Numbered from the stretch's first letter, positions 24,235 to 33,836 are shown. The stretch is 64,000 nucleotides of DNA from Ferruginibacter sp050611725 (GCF_050611725.1 NZ_JBODJB010000001.1:1674001-1738000); one strand, 5' to 3'. Notes: a model not told the origin generated them from the letters alone. Translations and numbers: made by a program.

Positions 24235-24777
24235 TTAATGTGATTCTATCTTTTTCAGCATAGAATCTATTGATTTCATGCCTTTCTTTTGGGCCTCAAT
24301 AAATGAATCGATATTAAGTGATTTCATATTATCAGGACTCACTTTCAGGCTATCGAGTATTCTTGTACTTTCAGTATTAATGGCTTCTTCATCCATTGCG
24401 GCAAAATCTATTGCAACCTTCCATTCTCCACCTTCTTTTTTAAGTTTTAAGTTGTTGATTCGACCGGTTTTTTTTTCTTTTGTAAGAACGATGGCACTAT
24501 CGCCTCCAATTTTAACATCGCCAAAATCAAAAGCATTTACATCAAAACTATTTGGCTCTTCTACGCCGCTGTTCTTAGATAATTCAAATATTTGAGCCAT
24601 TTTATCCAGCCATTTTTTTGTATCGGCGGTAGATAGTTTTTTTGCAGTTTCAATATCCTTATTGCCAACAGCGTTAAAAAATGCAATTAACACAGTCTTA
24701 GGATCATCATTATTCTTGCAACCGGTAAACCAGAAGCCTGAACTCATTACAACACATACAAACAAAAATTTCTTCAT
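24235..24777 (-). CDS. DUF4878 lipoprotein
   Basis: A 180-residue lipoprotein (MKKFLFVCVVMSSGFWFTGC). The central domain, DPKTVLIAFFNAVGNKDIETAKKLST through GGEWKVAIDFAAMDEE, fits the DUF4878 NTF2-like lumenal fold, and a helical C-terminal extension (SFIEAQKKGMKSIDSMLKKI) follows. No catalytic residues are apparent. It has its own terminator. Confidence 0.82.
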   Translation of the reverse strand: MKKFLFVCVVMSSGFWFTGCKNNDDPKTVLIAFFNAVGNKDIETAKKLSTADTKKWLDKMAQIFELSKNSGVEEPNSFDVNAFDFGDVKIGGDSAIVLTKEKKTGRINNLKLKKEGGEWKVAIDFAAMDEEAINTESTRILDSLKVSPDNMKSLNIDSFIEAQKKGMKSIDSMLKKIESH

Positions 24778-24856
24778 ACTCAGTTTTTATTTGAGTTCAA
24801 ATATAATATTATTTATTTTTTTGAATTGAGTTAATGTTTACCGCTTATATAAAAAA

Positions 24857-24883
24857 AGAAGAGGCAGCTTTAAGCTACCTCTT
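24857..24883 (-). terminator. Terminator after phoH
   Basis: AAGAGGTAGC/GCTGCCTCTT on the minus strand (one G-U), TTAAA loop, followed by a run of seven T's. Confidence 0.85.
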
Positions 24884-24906
24884 TCCTGGAAACGGTTTCG
24901 GGTTTA

Positions 24907-25887
24907 TCAACGAAGGTTATCATTTTTCATTTCCTGATCTTTATCCTTGTCGTATGCTTTAATAATTGCTTTTACTAATTTGTGACGTACCACATCTTCT
25001 TCATCTAATTCAATGTGAGCAATGCCATCAACATTCTTCAAAATACGCAATGCCTTGTCAATACCGCTACGCATATTTTTAGGAAGATCTATCTGAGTAG
25101 GATCACCTGTGATAATAGCTTTTGCGTTAGCACCAATACGTGTGAGGAACATTTTTAATTGTCCGTCATTGGTATTTTGTGCTTCATCCAAAATGATAAA
25201 TGCATTGTCTAGTGTACGTCCTCTCATGTATGCCAAAGGAGCAATTTCAATTGTTCTTGTGGTCATATAGTAACCTAATTTGTCGGCAGGGATCATATCA
25301 TCCAATGCATCGTACAAGGGACGTAGATATGGATCGATCTTTTCTTTCAGGTCACCCGGTAAGAAGCCAAGATTTTCGCCGGCCTCAACCGCAGGACGAG
25401 TAAGGATGATCTTTTTTACGGTTTTGTTTTTTAAAGCTCTTACTGCTAATGCAACTGCGGTGTAAGTTTTACCTGTACCTGCAGGGCCTATGGCAAAAAC
25501 AATATCGTTCTTGTCAACAGCGCTTACCATTTTCTTTTGATTGGCTGTTCTGGCTCTTACGGTTTTTCCGTTTGGTCCAAAAACCAATACATCGTTAGGA
25601 TTGCGGTCAACAAAATTGTCAACGATCTGTTGATCATCGCCACCTAATACCTGTTCAAAATAGTTTTCACTCATGTGACCATTGCGTTCAATGTATTGAA
25701 CGATCAGGTCGATCTTTTCTTTTGCATCAGTGATCTGTTCAGGAGCTCCGCTGAGTTTTACCTGTGTACCACGACTGAGAATTTTTAATAAGGGAAATTT
25801 CTTTTTTAGGATATCAAGTTTGCCATTGTTAACTCCGAAGAATTCAATCGGGTTAACTGTTTCGAGGTTAATAATTGTTTCTGTCAA
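24907..25887 (-). CDS. PhoH family ATPase (YbeZ type)
   Basis: A 326-residue cytoplasmic NTPase linked to RNA and ribosome quality control, often partnered with YbeY. Residues 1-65 form a small N-terminal KH-like unit, followed by the ATPase core with Walker A GPAGTGKT (134-141), LTRPAVEAGENLGFLPGD, and Walker B IILDEAQNT. The C-terminus ends with VKAIIKAYDKDKDQEMK. Length is normal. ybeY is not adjacent. Confidence 0.95.
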   Translation of the reverse strand: MTETIINLETVNPIEFFGVNNGKLDILKKKFPLLKILSRGTQVKLSGAPEQITDAKEKIDLIVQYIERNGHMSENYFEQVLGGDDQQIVDNFVDRNPNDVLVFGPNGKTVRARTANQKKMVSAVDKNDIVFAIGPAGTGKTYTAVALAVRALKNKTVKKIILTRPAVEAGENLGFLPGDLKEKIDPYLRPLYDALDDMIPADKLGYYMTTRTIEIAPLAYMRGRTLDNAFIILDEAQNTNDGQLKMFLTRIGANAKAIITGDPTQIDLPKNMRSGIDKALRILKNVDGIAHIELDEEDVVRHKLVKAIIKAYDKDKDQEMKNDNLR

Positions 25888-26041
25888 AGTGCAATGGGTT
25901 TAAAATTATCAAAATAATTCTGGAGATACTTACTGAATCATCTCTTTCCAAATTTAAACTATTGTGATTGATAAAACACAAGTATAGTTATACACACAAT
26001 GTTAAAAAATGAGAAAATAAAATCTGATAAATTGTTCAAAA

Positions 26042-26959
26042 TCACCTATGTGTAGTATAGGCTGCGGCGATTGTAGCACCAACTTTTGCATTGTGTAAGA
26101 TGAGTGCAATATTTGTTTGAAGGCTTTCTCCTTCGGTATGATTGGCTATATACTGCAATAGGAAAGGGGTTACTTCTTTACCTTTGATATTTTTTTTCTC
26201 TGCTGCTGCTAAAGCTTCTTTGATGTATACTTCCATTTCATTTTTTTCTACCTCATACTCAACAGGGATGGGGTTTGCAATGAGGGCGGCACCTTCTAGT
26301 CCTAGTCGCCATTTTGTTTGTATCAAGGCAGCGATCTCTTCCGGTGAGTTTAATCGTAACGGTGATGTATAGCTGCTTTTTTGAGAATAAAAACTTGGAA
26401 ATTCATCCTGTCCTAATGTAATAACCGGGATGCCCTTTGTTTCCAAATATTCCAGTGTTAATTCAATATCTAAAATTGATTTCACACCGGCAGATATTAC
26501 AGCCACGGAGGTTTGTCCCATTTCAGTAAGATCGGCGGATATGTCCATACTATTTGCAGCACCTCTGTGTACACCTCCAATACCACCGGTAACAAATATT
26601 TTTATTCCTGCTAAAGAAGCAATACGCATGGTAGCGGCAACGGTTGTTGCGCCATATAATTTTTTACTTAAAACATACGGCATATCTCTCAGACTAACCT
26701 TCCAAACATTTTCCGCTTTGCCAAAATATTCAATTTGTTCTTTGGTTAGCCCTACATAACATTTGCCGTTAAAAATTGCGATCGTTGCAGGGATGGCGCC
26801 GTTATCTCTTACAGTTTGCTCTACTGCTAATGCTGTTTCAACATTTTTTGGATAGGGCATACCATGTGAAATTATAGTTGATTCCAATGCAACCACAGGT
26901 CGATTGTTTTCCAACGCTGCTTGTACTTCCGGGTGAATTTCTAACAGGGCATTGATCAT
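26042..26959 (-). CDS. psuG: Pseudouridine-5'-phosphate glycosidase
   Basis: Splits pseudouridine 5'-phosphate into uracil and ribose 5-phosphate, the second step of pseudouridine salvage. The 305 residues carry VALESTIISHGMPYPKN near the start, VWKVSLRDMPYVLSKKLYGATTVAATM, FVTGGIGGVHRGA and ISAGVKSILDI, all family-typical. It overlaps the preceding kinase gene by 4 bases (ATGA type), giving a translationally coupled psuK-psuG pair. Confidence 0.96.
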   Translation of the reverse strand: MINALLEIHPEVQAALENNRPVVALESTIISHGMPYPKNVETALAVEQTVRDNGAIPATIAIFNGKCYVGLTKEQIEYFGKAENVWKVSLRDMPYVLSKKLYGATTVAATMRIASLAGIKIFVTGGIGGVHRGAANSMDISADLTEMGQTSVAVISAGVKSILDIELTLEYLETKGIPVITLGQDEFPSFYSQKSSYTSPLRLNSPEEIAALIQTKWRLGLEGAALIANPIPVEYEVEKNEMEVYIKEALAAAEKKNIKGKEVTPFLLQYIANHTEGESLQTNIALILHNAKVGATIAAAYTTHR

Positions 26960-27882
26960 AGCTTATAATATTTTGGTATGAGTTCTAATAATGTTTTTTG
27001 GCTGATGTGTGATGCAATGGCACCGTTCACTTGCAAAATTTCTGCAGATAATGTATGCGCTATTTTCAAACTGTCTGAATTATTCTTGCCAATATATTGT
27101 GCCATGATGAAAGCGGCAAGGGACCCATCGCCGGCTCCCGTACAATCTACAATGTTTGTATCAGGTGCATCTAAATGAATGGTTTCTGTTGCATTGTATA
27201 TTGTAGATCCTTTAGCCCCTCTGTGTAACCAAACATTTTTAATACCTCTATCTAATAATTCTTTTATTTGTGCTTCAACTGTTGTTGCAGTGTTGCTACA
27301 AAGGGCAGGTAATTCTTCTTCATTAGGAGTGATTAGATATACTCCCTTCAGATCTGCTCTTGTAACACTTTTTGCAGGCGGCACAGATACGGGTTCTATT
27401 ATTAATGGTATGCCAGATTCGTTACTAAATTTTACCAGCCAGTTCACAGTGTCTACATCAATATTGGCATCTACCAATAAATAAGCTGCCGTAACTAGTA
27501 ATGATTTTTGTCTTTCTAAATATTGCGGTGTAATATGGTACAATGCTGCATTAGATAATAGTGCAGTGAACATTGAACCATCGGGGTTAATGATAGCCGT
27601 ATATTTTGCATTATGCGAAGATGAGGTAAAAGCAGCATTGATTTGTATTCCCGCTTTTTTACAAATTTGTTTTAACCAATCTCCTTCGGAGTCATTGCCA
27701 AAAACTGTAATTAGTTGTACGGGTATATTTAACAAGGATAAATTGTGGGCTATATTCCTGCTAACACCTCCGGCAGTTTTTGTTGAAGCTACATTGTTAG
27801 TGGTGTGCATCAGTATGGTTTCCGTAGCATGAAATAATTCATCTACTAATGCTGAGCCTATGCATACGACTGGTTTAGACAT
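26956..27882 (-). CDS. psuK: PfkB-type pseudouridine kinase
   Basis: A 308-residue ribokinase-family sugar kinase. It has the first signature near residue 38 (GGVSRNIAHNLSLL) and the second, with anion hole and catalytic Asp, at DCTGAGDGSLAAFI. Coupling to psuG by a 4-base overlap identifies pseudouridine as substrate, producing pseudouridine 5'-phosphate for PsuG. No dedicated importer is adjacent. Confidence 0.92.
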   Translation of the reverse strand: MSKPVVCIGSALVDELFHATETILMHTTNNVASTKTAGGVSRNIAHNLSLLNIPVQLITVFGNDSEGDWLKQICKKAGIQINAAFTSSSHNAKYTAIINPDGSMFTALLSNAALYHITPQYLERQKSLLVTAAYLLVDANIDVDTVNWLVKFSNESGIPLIIEPVSVPPAKSVTRADLKGVYLITPNEEELPALCSNTATTVEAQIKELLDRGIKNVWLHRGAKGSTIYNATETIHLDAPDTNIVDCTGAGDGSLAAFIMAQYIGKNNSDSLKIAHTLSAEILQVNGAIASHISQKTLLELIPKYYKL

Positions 27883-27916
27883 ATATCAAATGTAATAAAA
27901 CTAAATATACTATAAA

Positions 27917-27949
27917 TTAAAATCCCTGCAAGTAATGCAGGGATTTTAA
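27917..27949 (-). terminator. Hairpin after lon
   Basis: Fourteen perfect pairs (27917-27930 with 27936-27949), loop AGTAA. The T-run on the minus side is weak (TTTTAATTT), so it may act as a terminator or an mRNA 3' stabiliser. Confidence 0.75.
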
Positions 27950-27961
27950 AGTTTTTTTGCT

Positions 27962-30361
27962 TTAGCTCAATGCAATATCCAAAACCTGCTGCATCGTTTT
28001 CACATAATGAAATTTCACACCTTTAATGTATTGCTGATTTATTTCTAAAACATCTTTTTCATTTTGCCAACACATGATGATCTCTTTCAAGCCTGCTCTT
28101 TTTGCAGCCAATACTTTTTCTTTAATGCCGCCAACCGGTAAAACTTGACCACGTAATGTGATTTCACCGGTCATGGCTAAGTATGGTTTTATTTTTCTTC
28201 CTGTAAATGCACTTGCCAATGCAGTCATCATAGTAATACCTGCACTCGGGCCATCTTTTGGAGTAGCGCCTTCGGGTACGTGTATGTGAACACTTTTCTT
28301 AGCAAACATTTCTGCATCAATGTCTAATTTTTTTGCATTGGCTTTTAACCATGTATAAGCAGTGGTGGCACTTTCCTTCATTACATTACCGAGATTACCG
28401 GTCATTTGAATGTCGCCTTTACCATCACTTAATTGTGTTTCAATGAATAGGATATCGCCTCCAACATAGGTCCATGCAAGACCAACAGCCACACCGGGCA
28501 TATTGGCCATTTTATACATTTCGTTGCTGAATCTCGGCTTGCCTAAAATTCGTTCAACATCATTGGTTGTAAGTGTTGGTTTTAATTTATCTTTTGTTGC
28601 ATATTCTTTTGCAAGATTACGCATGATGCTTGCCAATTGTCTGTCGAGATCACGAACACCACTTTCTCTTGTATAATCTTCAATTATTTTTTCCAGCACT
28701 TTATCGCTGATCTTAACCGTTACATTTTTTAGTCCGTGAGCTTCCTGTTGCTTTGGAACTAAATGCTGTTTTGCAATTTCAATTTTTTCTTCCACCGCAT
28801 AACCGCTCAAGTCAATAATTTCCAAACGATCTCTTAATGCAGGTTGAATACTGCTCAATGAATTTGCCGTAGCAATAAATAAAACTTTACTCAAGTCATA
28901 TTCCAATTCAAGATAGTTGTCATAGAAATTGGTGTTCTGTTCCGGATCCAACACTTCTAGCAAAGCAGAAGAAGGATCGCCATGTAAAGTGTTGCCCACT
29001 TTATCTATCTCATCCAGTATCATTACCGGATTACTACTTTTTATTTTACGGATAGATTGAATGATCCTTCCCGGCATAGCACCGATGTATGTTTTACGAT
29101 GCCCACGTATTTCACTTTCGTCATGCAAACCGCCTAAACTCACTCTCACATATTTTCTTGCAATGGCATTGGCAATACTTTTACCCAGACTTGTTTTACC
29201 AATACCCGGAGGGCCAACAAAACAAAGTATCGGACTCTTCATGTCGCCTTTCAATTTTAATACAGCAAGGTATTCAAGAATGCGTTCCTTTATTTTGTGC
29301 ATGCCGTAATGATCATGATCTAATACTTTCTTTGCTTTTTTGAGATCGTATGAATCAGCGGTATAATCTTCCCATGGAAGATCCAGCATCAGATCAAGGT
29401 GATTGTACACAATAGAATAATCAGGAGTGCTCGGATGCATCCGTTCTAATTTTTCTGCACCTTTCGTAAACATTTCCTTAGCAGCTTTCGGCCATTTTTT
29501 TGTTTCGGCTTTCTTCTGTAATTCTTTTACTTCAGCAACATTATCGCCACCCAATTCTTCTTTGATGGCTTTCATTTGTTGTTGAAGAAAATATTCTCTC
29601 TGTTGTTTATCTAACTCAGCTCTTGTTTTATTCGTTACTTTATTTTTTAATTCAGTATACTGCAATTCTGTTTGCATTAAATTCATCAACAACTCAGCTC
29701 TTGCTTTAATATTGTTGATCATCAGCAAACGTTGTTTGTCTTTCAGGTCACTGTTTAAATTGCTGCTAACAAAATGTATCAAAAAAGCAGGGTTCTCAAT
29801 ATTCTTTAAAATGATCGCAGCTTCGCTCGGAAGGTTAGGTGAGATGTTAATGATCTGTGCTGCAAGATCTTTTATACTGCCGATCATGGCATTGAAATCT
29901 GCATCGTCTTTTAAAACTTCTTCACTCAGTGTTGTGATCTTTGCTTTAAAATATGGATCTTCTGTAGTGATCTCATCTATCTTAAAACGTTTTTTACCTT
30001 GTATGATCACCGTTGTACCGCCATCGGGCATTTTGATCAATTTGGCAATTTTTGCCACCGTACCAATTTCTTCCAGATCGCTTACGGTCGGTTCTTCAAT
30101 GCTACTGTCTTTTTGCGCTATAACACCTATCAATTTGTCAGCCTTATAGGCATCATTTACGGCTTTTATGCTCTTATCCCTGCCCACGGTGATGGGTATT
30201 ACCACACCGGGAAACAAGACTGTATTGCGTAAAGGTAAAAGGGCTAATTCGTCGGGAATAGGCGTTGCGTCTGCATTATCGCTATCATCTTCATTCAACG
30301 GAATGATCGGCATAAACTCCATTTCATCTTCCGGTCCCTGCAAATAAAACTTATCATTCAT
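27962..30361 (-). CDS. lon: ATP-dependent protease Lon
   Basis: Cytoplasmic AAA+ protease for damaged and regulatory proteins. Domains: N-terminal substrate-binding LON domain (LALLPLRNTVLFPGVVIPIT), a coiled-coil linker (QREYFLQQQMKAIKEELGGD), the ATPase with Walker A GPPGIGKTS and Walker B MILDEIDKVG, and the C-terminal protease domain with catalytic Ser in PKDGPSAGITM and Lys in GGIKEKVLAAKRAG. I prefer ATG 30361 (MNDKFYLQG); an in-frame ATG at 30382 adds seven residues. About 800 residues, as usual. No HAIR-type heat element seen upstream. Confidence 0.97.
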   Translation of the reverse strand: MNDKFYLQGPEDEMEFMPIIPLNEDDSDNADATPIPDELALLPLRNTVLFPGVVIPITVGRDKSIKAVNDAYKADKLIGVIAQKDSSIEEPTVSDLEEIGTVAKIAKLIKMPDGGTTVIIQGKKRFKIDEITTEDPYFKAKITTLSEEVLKDDADFNAMIGSIKDLAAQIINISPNLPSEAAIILKNIENPAFLIHFVSSNLNSDLKDKQRLLMINNIKARAELLMNLMQTELQYTELKNKVTNKTRAELDKQQREYFLQQQMKAIKEELGGDNVAEVKELQKKAETKKWPKAAKEMFTKGAEKLERMHPSTPDYSIVYNHLDLMLDLPWEDYTADSYDLKKAKKVLDHDHYGMHKIKERILEYLAVLKLKGDMKSPILCFVGPPGIGKTSLGKSIANAIARKYVRVSLGGLHDESEIRGHRKTYIGAMPGRIIQSIRKIKSSNPVMILDEIDKVGNTLHGDPSSALLEVLDPEQNTNFYDNYLELEYDLSKVLFIATANSLSSIQPALRDRLEIIDLSGYAVEEKIEIAKQHLVPKQQEAHGLKNVTVKISDKVLEKIIEDYTRESGVRDLDRQLASIMRNLAKEYATKDKLKPTLTTNDVERILGKPRFSNEMYKMANMPGVAVGLAWTYVGGDILFIETQLSDGKGDIQMTGNLGNVMKESATTAYTWLKANAKKLDIDAEMFAKKSVHIHVPEGATPKDGPSAGITMMTALASAFTGRKIKPYLAMTGEITLRGQVLPVGGIKEKVLAAKRAGLKEIIMCWQNEKDVLEINQQYIKGVKFHYVKTMQQVLDIALS

Positions 30362-30453
30362 AATTTCTGTGTATATGGTCAAAATGTCAAAACGCTCAGC
30401 TGCAACCGATTATTTTGTGTGAAAGTATATATTGGCAAGTTTAATGCCAAGAC

Positions 30454-30498
30454 GATTTGGAGATTTGTAAATTTGATGATTTGGAGATTGTTGATGAG
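30454..30498. repeat. Stutter repeat, GATTTGGAGATTTG family
   Basis: GATTTGGAGATTTG, TAAATTTGAT, GATTTGGAGATTGTTGATGAG in direct order. The remainder of the 330-base lon-cca gap shows only the cca promoter and the near-palindrome CCCCCTTTAGGAGGCAGGGGG (30657-30678). Confidence 0.7.
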
Positions 30499-30678
30499 GA
30501 GAGCTGTTCCACTTTCTTTTTTTTGAGGGCAAGCATTTGTGCTACTATTGAGCATAGTTGTGTCACTCCCTTGTACGGCTTACCTATATTGAACTTTTAG
30601 ATCAAACCTCTATTTACGCACTTTCACTAATAAAAAAATAAACTAACGTTCTAAGTTCCCCCTTTAGGAGGCAGGGGG

Positions 30679-30686
30679 TATCTTTG
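30679..30686 (+). promoter_or_regulatory. -7 element of cca, near-leaderless start
   Basis: TATCTTTG, an exact TAnnTTTG, only 5 bases before the cca ATG at 30692. The mRNA would have almost no 5' leader. Confidence 0.6.
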
Positions 30687-30691
30687 CGGCA

Positions 30692-32104
30692 ATGTATATT
30701 GATTGCGACGATAAAGAACTGTTTATTTTAAAAAAAATTGCTAATGCTGCTGAAGAGATCGGTGTGCCTAGTTGTGTCATCGGGGGATTTGTGAGAGATA
30801 AGATCATCGGCAGACCAACGAAGGATATTGATATTGTTTGCATCGGGGATGGTATTGCATTAGCACATAAAGCCGCAGAAAAATTTAATCCTCAACCGCA
30901 AGTAAATTTTTTCAAAAACTTTGGCACAGCACAAATAAAAGTTGATGATATTGAAATTGAATTTGTAGGAGCAAGAAAGGAAAGCTATGATTTTAACAGT
31001 CGTAAACCTGCTGTTGAAAATGGTACGTTAGAAGATGACCAAAACAGACGGGATTTTACGATCAATGCATTAGCAATCAGTTTAAATAAAGAGAATTACG
31101 GGGAATTGTTAGATCCGTTCAATGGATTGGAAGATATTGATAAAAAGATCATTCAAACACCTTTAGCACCGGCACAAACTTTCAGCGATGATCCATTGAG
31201 AATGATGAGGGCTATTCGTTTTGCTTCGCAATTACAATATACCATTGAAGAAAAAACCTTTGCAGCTATTAAAGAAAATGCGAAGCGAATAAAAATTGTA
31301 AGTGGAGAACGCATTGCAGATGAGCTGAATAAAATATTGATGTGTAAAAAGCCTTCGGTGGGGTTTGATCTGTTGTACAAGAGTGGGTTGTTGCAGATCA
31401 TTTTTCCGCAAATGGTAGCGCTTGCTGGTGCAGAGTACATTGATGGCAAAGGGCACAAAGATAATTTTTATCACACATTACAAGTGGTTGATAACATTAG
31501 TGAAAACACAGACGATCTTTGGTTAAGGTGGGCTGCTGTTCTACATGATATAGCCAAACCTGTTACTAAAAGATTTGAAGAAGGTCATGGCTGGACATTT
31601 CATGGGCATGAAGTGGTGGGGGGCAGGATGGTGCCGAAGATCTTTACTCAACTCAAATTACCACAAAATGAAAAAATGAAATTTGTGCGTAAGATGGTGG
31701 AGTTGCATTTGCGTCCTATCAGTCTTACTAAAGAGAATATAACAGATTCGGCTATACGAAGATTGTTATTTGATGCCGGAGAAGATTTTGATGCATTGAT
31801 GACCCTGTGTTCGGCAGATATTACATCCAAGAACAAACAAAAAGTACAGCGCTATTTACAAAATTTTGAAATGGTAAAACAACGTTGTGCCGAAGTGGAA
31901 GAAAAAGACCATTTACGCAACTGGCAGCCACCTATCACCGGCGAGCTGATCATGGAAACTTTTAATTTACCCCCTTCTAAAACAGTGGGTATTATTAAAG
32001 ATGCAATTCGTAATGCTATTTTAGATGGAGAAATAACGAGTGACTATGATGCAGCGTATGCGTTTATGATACAGAAAGCTAAGGAACTTGGATTTACGAT
32101 GTAA
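30692..32104 (+). CDS. cca: CCA-adding tRNA nucleotidyltransferase with HD domain
   Basis: Adds or repairs the tRNA 3' CCA. The 470 residues begin with the nucleotidyltransferase core (GGFVRDKIIGRPTKDIDIV, with the GG and DxD catalytic pattern, then RRDFTINALAIS), followed by the RNA-binding helical region (DDPLRMMRAIRFASQLQY) and an HD phosphohydrolase domain (VLHDIAKP, FHGHEVVGGRM, about 285-400). One tRNA in this window lacks an encoded CCA, so the activity is needed. The downstream spacer is occupied by a stutter repeat. Confidence 0.95.
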   Translation: MYIDCDDKELFILKKIANAAEEIGVPSCVIGGFVRDKIIGRPTKDIDIVCIGDGIALAHKAAEKFNPQPQVNFFKNFGTAQIKVDDIEIEFVGARKESYDFNSRKPAVENGTLEDDQNRRDFTINALAISLNKENYGELLDPFNGLEDIDKKIIQTPLAPAQTFSDDPLRMMRAIRFASQLQYTIEEKTFAAIKENAKRIKIVSGERIADELNKILMCKKPSVGFDLLYKSGLLQIIFPQMVALAGAEYIDGKGHKDNFYHTLQVVDNISENTDDLWLRWAAVLHDIAKPVTKRFEEGHGWTFHGHEVVGGRMVPKIFTQLKLPQNEKMKFVRKMVELHLRPISLTKENITDSAIRRLLFDAGEDFDALMTLCSADITSKNKQKVQRYLQNFEMVKQRCAEVEEKDHLRNWQPPITGELIMETFNLPPSKTVGIIKDAIRNAILDGEITSDYDAAYAFMIQKAKELGFTM

Positions 32105-32196
32105 GATGTACGATTTACGATTTTCTTTAGATCAATAATTCCCTTTGTTTCAGTGATGTTCCTCAAATCGTACATCGTAAATCGTAATTCGTAAAT
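32105..32196. repeat. Stutter repeat, GTACGATTTACGAT family, inverted
   Basis: GATGTACGATTT (32105-32116) is exactly complementary to AAATCGTACATC (32165-32176), with further ATTTACGA/TCGTAAAT iterations on both sides. It starts at the base after the cca stop. A second copy of the family lies at 40696-40785. Confidence 0.85.
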
Positions 32197-32231
32197 AATT
32201 TTACTACTTTTACAGTACCAAACAAATCCGC

Positions 32232-32813
32232 ATGGCAATTTTAAAATTCAGAATATATTGGGAAGACGATGATAGCGTCTATAGAGATGTTGTAATAAAA
32301 CATACACAGAGTTTTGCAGATCTGCATGCAATCATTCTTCAAAGTTTTGAGTTTGATAATAAACATAAAGCTACATTTTATCGTAGCAACGATCATTGGG
32401 TAAGGGGCAGAGAGATCAGTCTGGAGAAGTATGATGATAAACAATATGCGGTAGAACCTTTGATCATGGGTGATGTAGTACTTGGTTCGGAGATCAGAGA
32501 CCCGAATCAGAAATTTGTTTATGTATATGATTTTAATAAGCACTGGACTTTTATGGTGGAGCTTATTAATGTTGATAAAGAAGAAAATAAAAAACTGACT
32601 TACCCTTCTTGCATTCGTACAGAGGGATTAGCACCTTCACAATACGGAACAAAAGGATTGGTTGACAGTCGCCTTGCTGAGGTAGAAGAGAAATACGATC
32701 TGAATCCGACATCAATGATGGATGGTTTCAGTGAAGAAGATGAAGATGGCAATGCTGCCGAAACTGAAGAGGAAGGTGCTGCAGAAGAAGGTATGGAAGG
32801 CGAAGACTTTTAA
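32232..32813 (+). CDS. PRiA4_ORF3-like (IS1096 passenger TnpR-type) protein
   Basis: A 193-residue protein of the plasmid pRiA4b ORF-3 family (PF07929): LKFRIYWEDDDSVYRDVVIK, SFADLHAIILQSFEFDNKHKATFY and FVYVYDFNKHWTFMVELINV. The acidic tail (residues 160-193, mostly E, D, G, A) is low complexity. Despite the family name no transposon end or transposase is here; chromosomal stand-alone members are widespread in Bacteroidota. Function unknown. Confidence 0.85.
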   Translation: MAILKFRIYWEDDDSVYRDVVIKHTQSFADLHAIILQSFEFDNKHKATFYRSNDHWVRGREISLEKYDDKQYAVEPLIMGDVVLGSEIRDPNQKFVYVYDFNKHWTFMVELINVDKEENKKLTYPSCIRTEGLAPSQYGTKGLVDSRLAEVEEKYDLNPTSMMDGFSEEDEDGNAAETEEEGAAEEGMEGEDF

Positions 32814-32820
32814 AGAAAAT

Positions 32821-32892
32821 TATGGGTTATGAATTATGAGTTATGAATTGTCAGGATTAAAAGCACTCATAACTCATAATTCATAACCCATA
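32821..32892. repeat. Perfect 26-bp inverted repeat, TTATGAGTTATGAATT family
   Basis: Bases 32821-32846 are the exact complement of 32867-32892, with a 20-base loop. The resulting hairpin fills the gap between the PRiA4-like gene and miaA. It lacks a T-run, so it is not a standard terminator. The motif is the same family as the heptamer array at 23343-23384. Confidence 0.95.
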
Positions 32893-32902
32893 ACGCATAA
32901 TT

Positions 32903-33793
32903 TTGAAAACCTGTATTGTAATTGTTGGTCCCACCGCTGTTGGTAAAACGGCCTTTGCTATTGAAGTAGCAAAACATTTTTCTACACAAATTATTTCAGC
33001 TGATAGTCGCCAGTGTTTTAAAGAAATGAACATTGGTGTTGCAAGACCTTTTGAGGAGGAACTAACTGCAGTGCATCATTATTTTATTTCATCCCATTCT
33101 ATTCAGGAAACTGTAAATGCCGGCACGTTTGAAAAATATGCACTGGATAAAGTAAACGAAATATTTTCTACTAATGATATTGCCGTAATGGTTGGTGGTA
33201 CAGGTTTGTATATTAAGTCTTTCTGTGAAGGTATTGATGAAATTCCAGCTGTTAAAGAGGAGGTAAGACAAACAATCATCACCAATTATAATAAGGGTGG
33301 TATTGAATGGCTGCAAGAGCAAATCGAAAAAAATGATCATCAGTATTTTGTGAAAGGCGAAATATTGAATCCTCAAAGAATGATGAGGGCATTGGAAGTT
33401 AAATTATCTACGGGGAAATCTATCATTGAATTTCAAACGAGAAAAAAACAACAAAGAGATTTTAATATCATCAAGATCGGTTTAGAAATGCCGAGGGAAT
33501 TGTTGTATGACAGAATAAACAAAAGGGTAGATTTGATGATGGAGAAGGGCTTATTGGACGAAGTGAAAAGTTTATTGCCTTACAAAGACCTCAATGCCTT
33601 ACAAACAGTTGGTTATACTGAGTTGTTTAAATATTTGTCGGGAGAAATTTCTTTAGAAGTTGCCGTTGATGCAATCAAGCAAAATAGCCGTCATTATGCA
33701 AAAAGACAAATGACCTGGTTTAAAAAAGATGAAACAATAAAATGGGTGAATGATTTGAAGATATGGAAATTTGAAGATTTGGAGATTGGATAA
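32903..33793 (+). CDS. miaA: tRNA dimethylallyltransferase MiaA
   Basis: Isopentenylates A37 of tRNAs reading UNN codons. The P-loop GPTAVGKT lies at residues 9-16, then SADSRQCFKEMNIGVARP, VMVGGTGLYIKSFCEGID, NPQRMMRALEV and the C-terminal NSRHYAKRQMTWFKKDE. The best start is TTG at 32903 (MKTCIVIVG); no ATG is close. That TTG overlaps a TAATTTTG -7-like box (32898-32905), which is odd. The last residues (KIWKFEDLEIG) are encoded by a GATTTGGAGATTTG-type repeat, so the C-terminus seems acquired. 296 residues. Confidence 0.95.
   Translation: MKTCIVIVGPTAVGKTAFAIEVAKHFSTQIISADSRQCFKEMNIGVARPFEEELTAVHHYFISSHSIQETVNAGTFEKYALDKVNEIFSTNDIAVMVGGTGLYIKSFCEGIDEIPAVKEEVRQTIITNYNKGGIEWLQEQIEKNDHQYFVKGEILNPQRMMRALEVKLSTGKSIIEFQTRKKQQRDFNIIKIGLEMPRELLYDRINKRVDLMMEKGLLDEVKSLLPYKDLNALQTVGYTELFKYLSGEISLEVAVDAIKQNSRHYAKRQMTWFKKDETIKWVNDLKIWKFEDLEIG
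33751..33790. repeat. Stutter repeat within the 3' end of miaA
   Basis: GATTTGAAGATATGGAAATT then GAAGATTTGGAGATTGGA, the same family as at 19110 and 34419. It encodes the final 11-12 residues and stop of MiaA. Confidence 0.7.
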
Positions 33794-33836
33794 TGCTTTT
33801 CAATTCGAATGGTTTTCTCATTTCCAAATCAAAAAG

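Noticed and set aside
32232..32813. IS1096-type mobile element
   Set aside because: Only the passenger-like protein family name suggests it; no transposase, ends or target duplication are visible.
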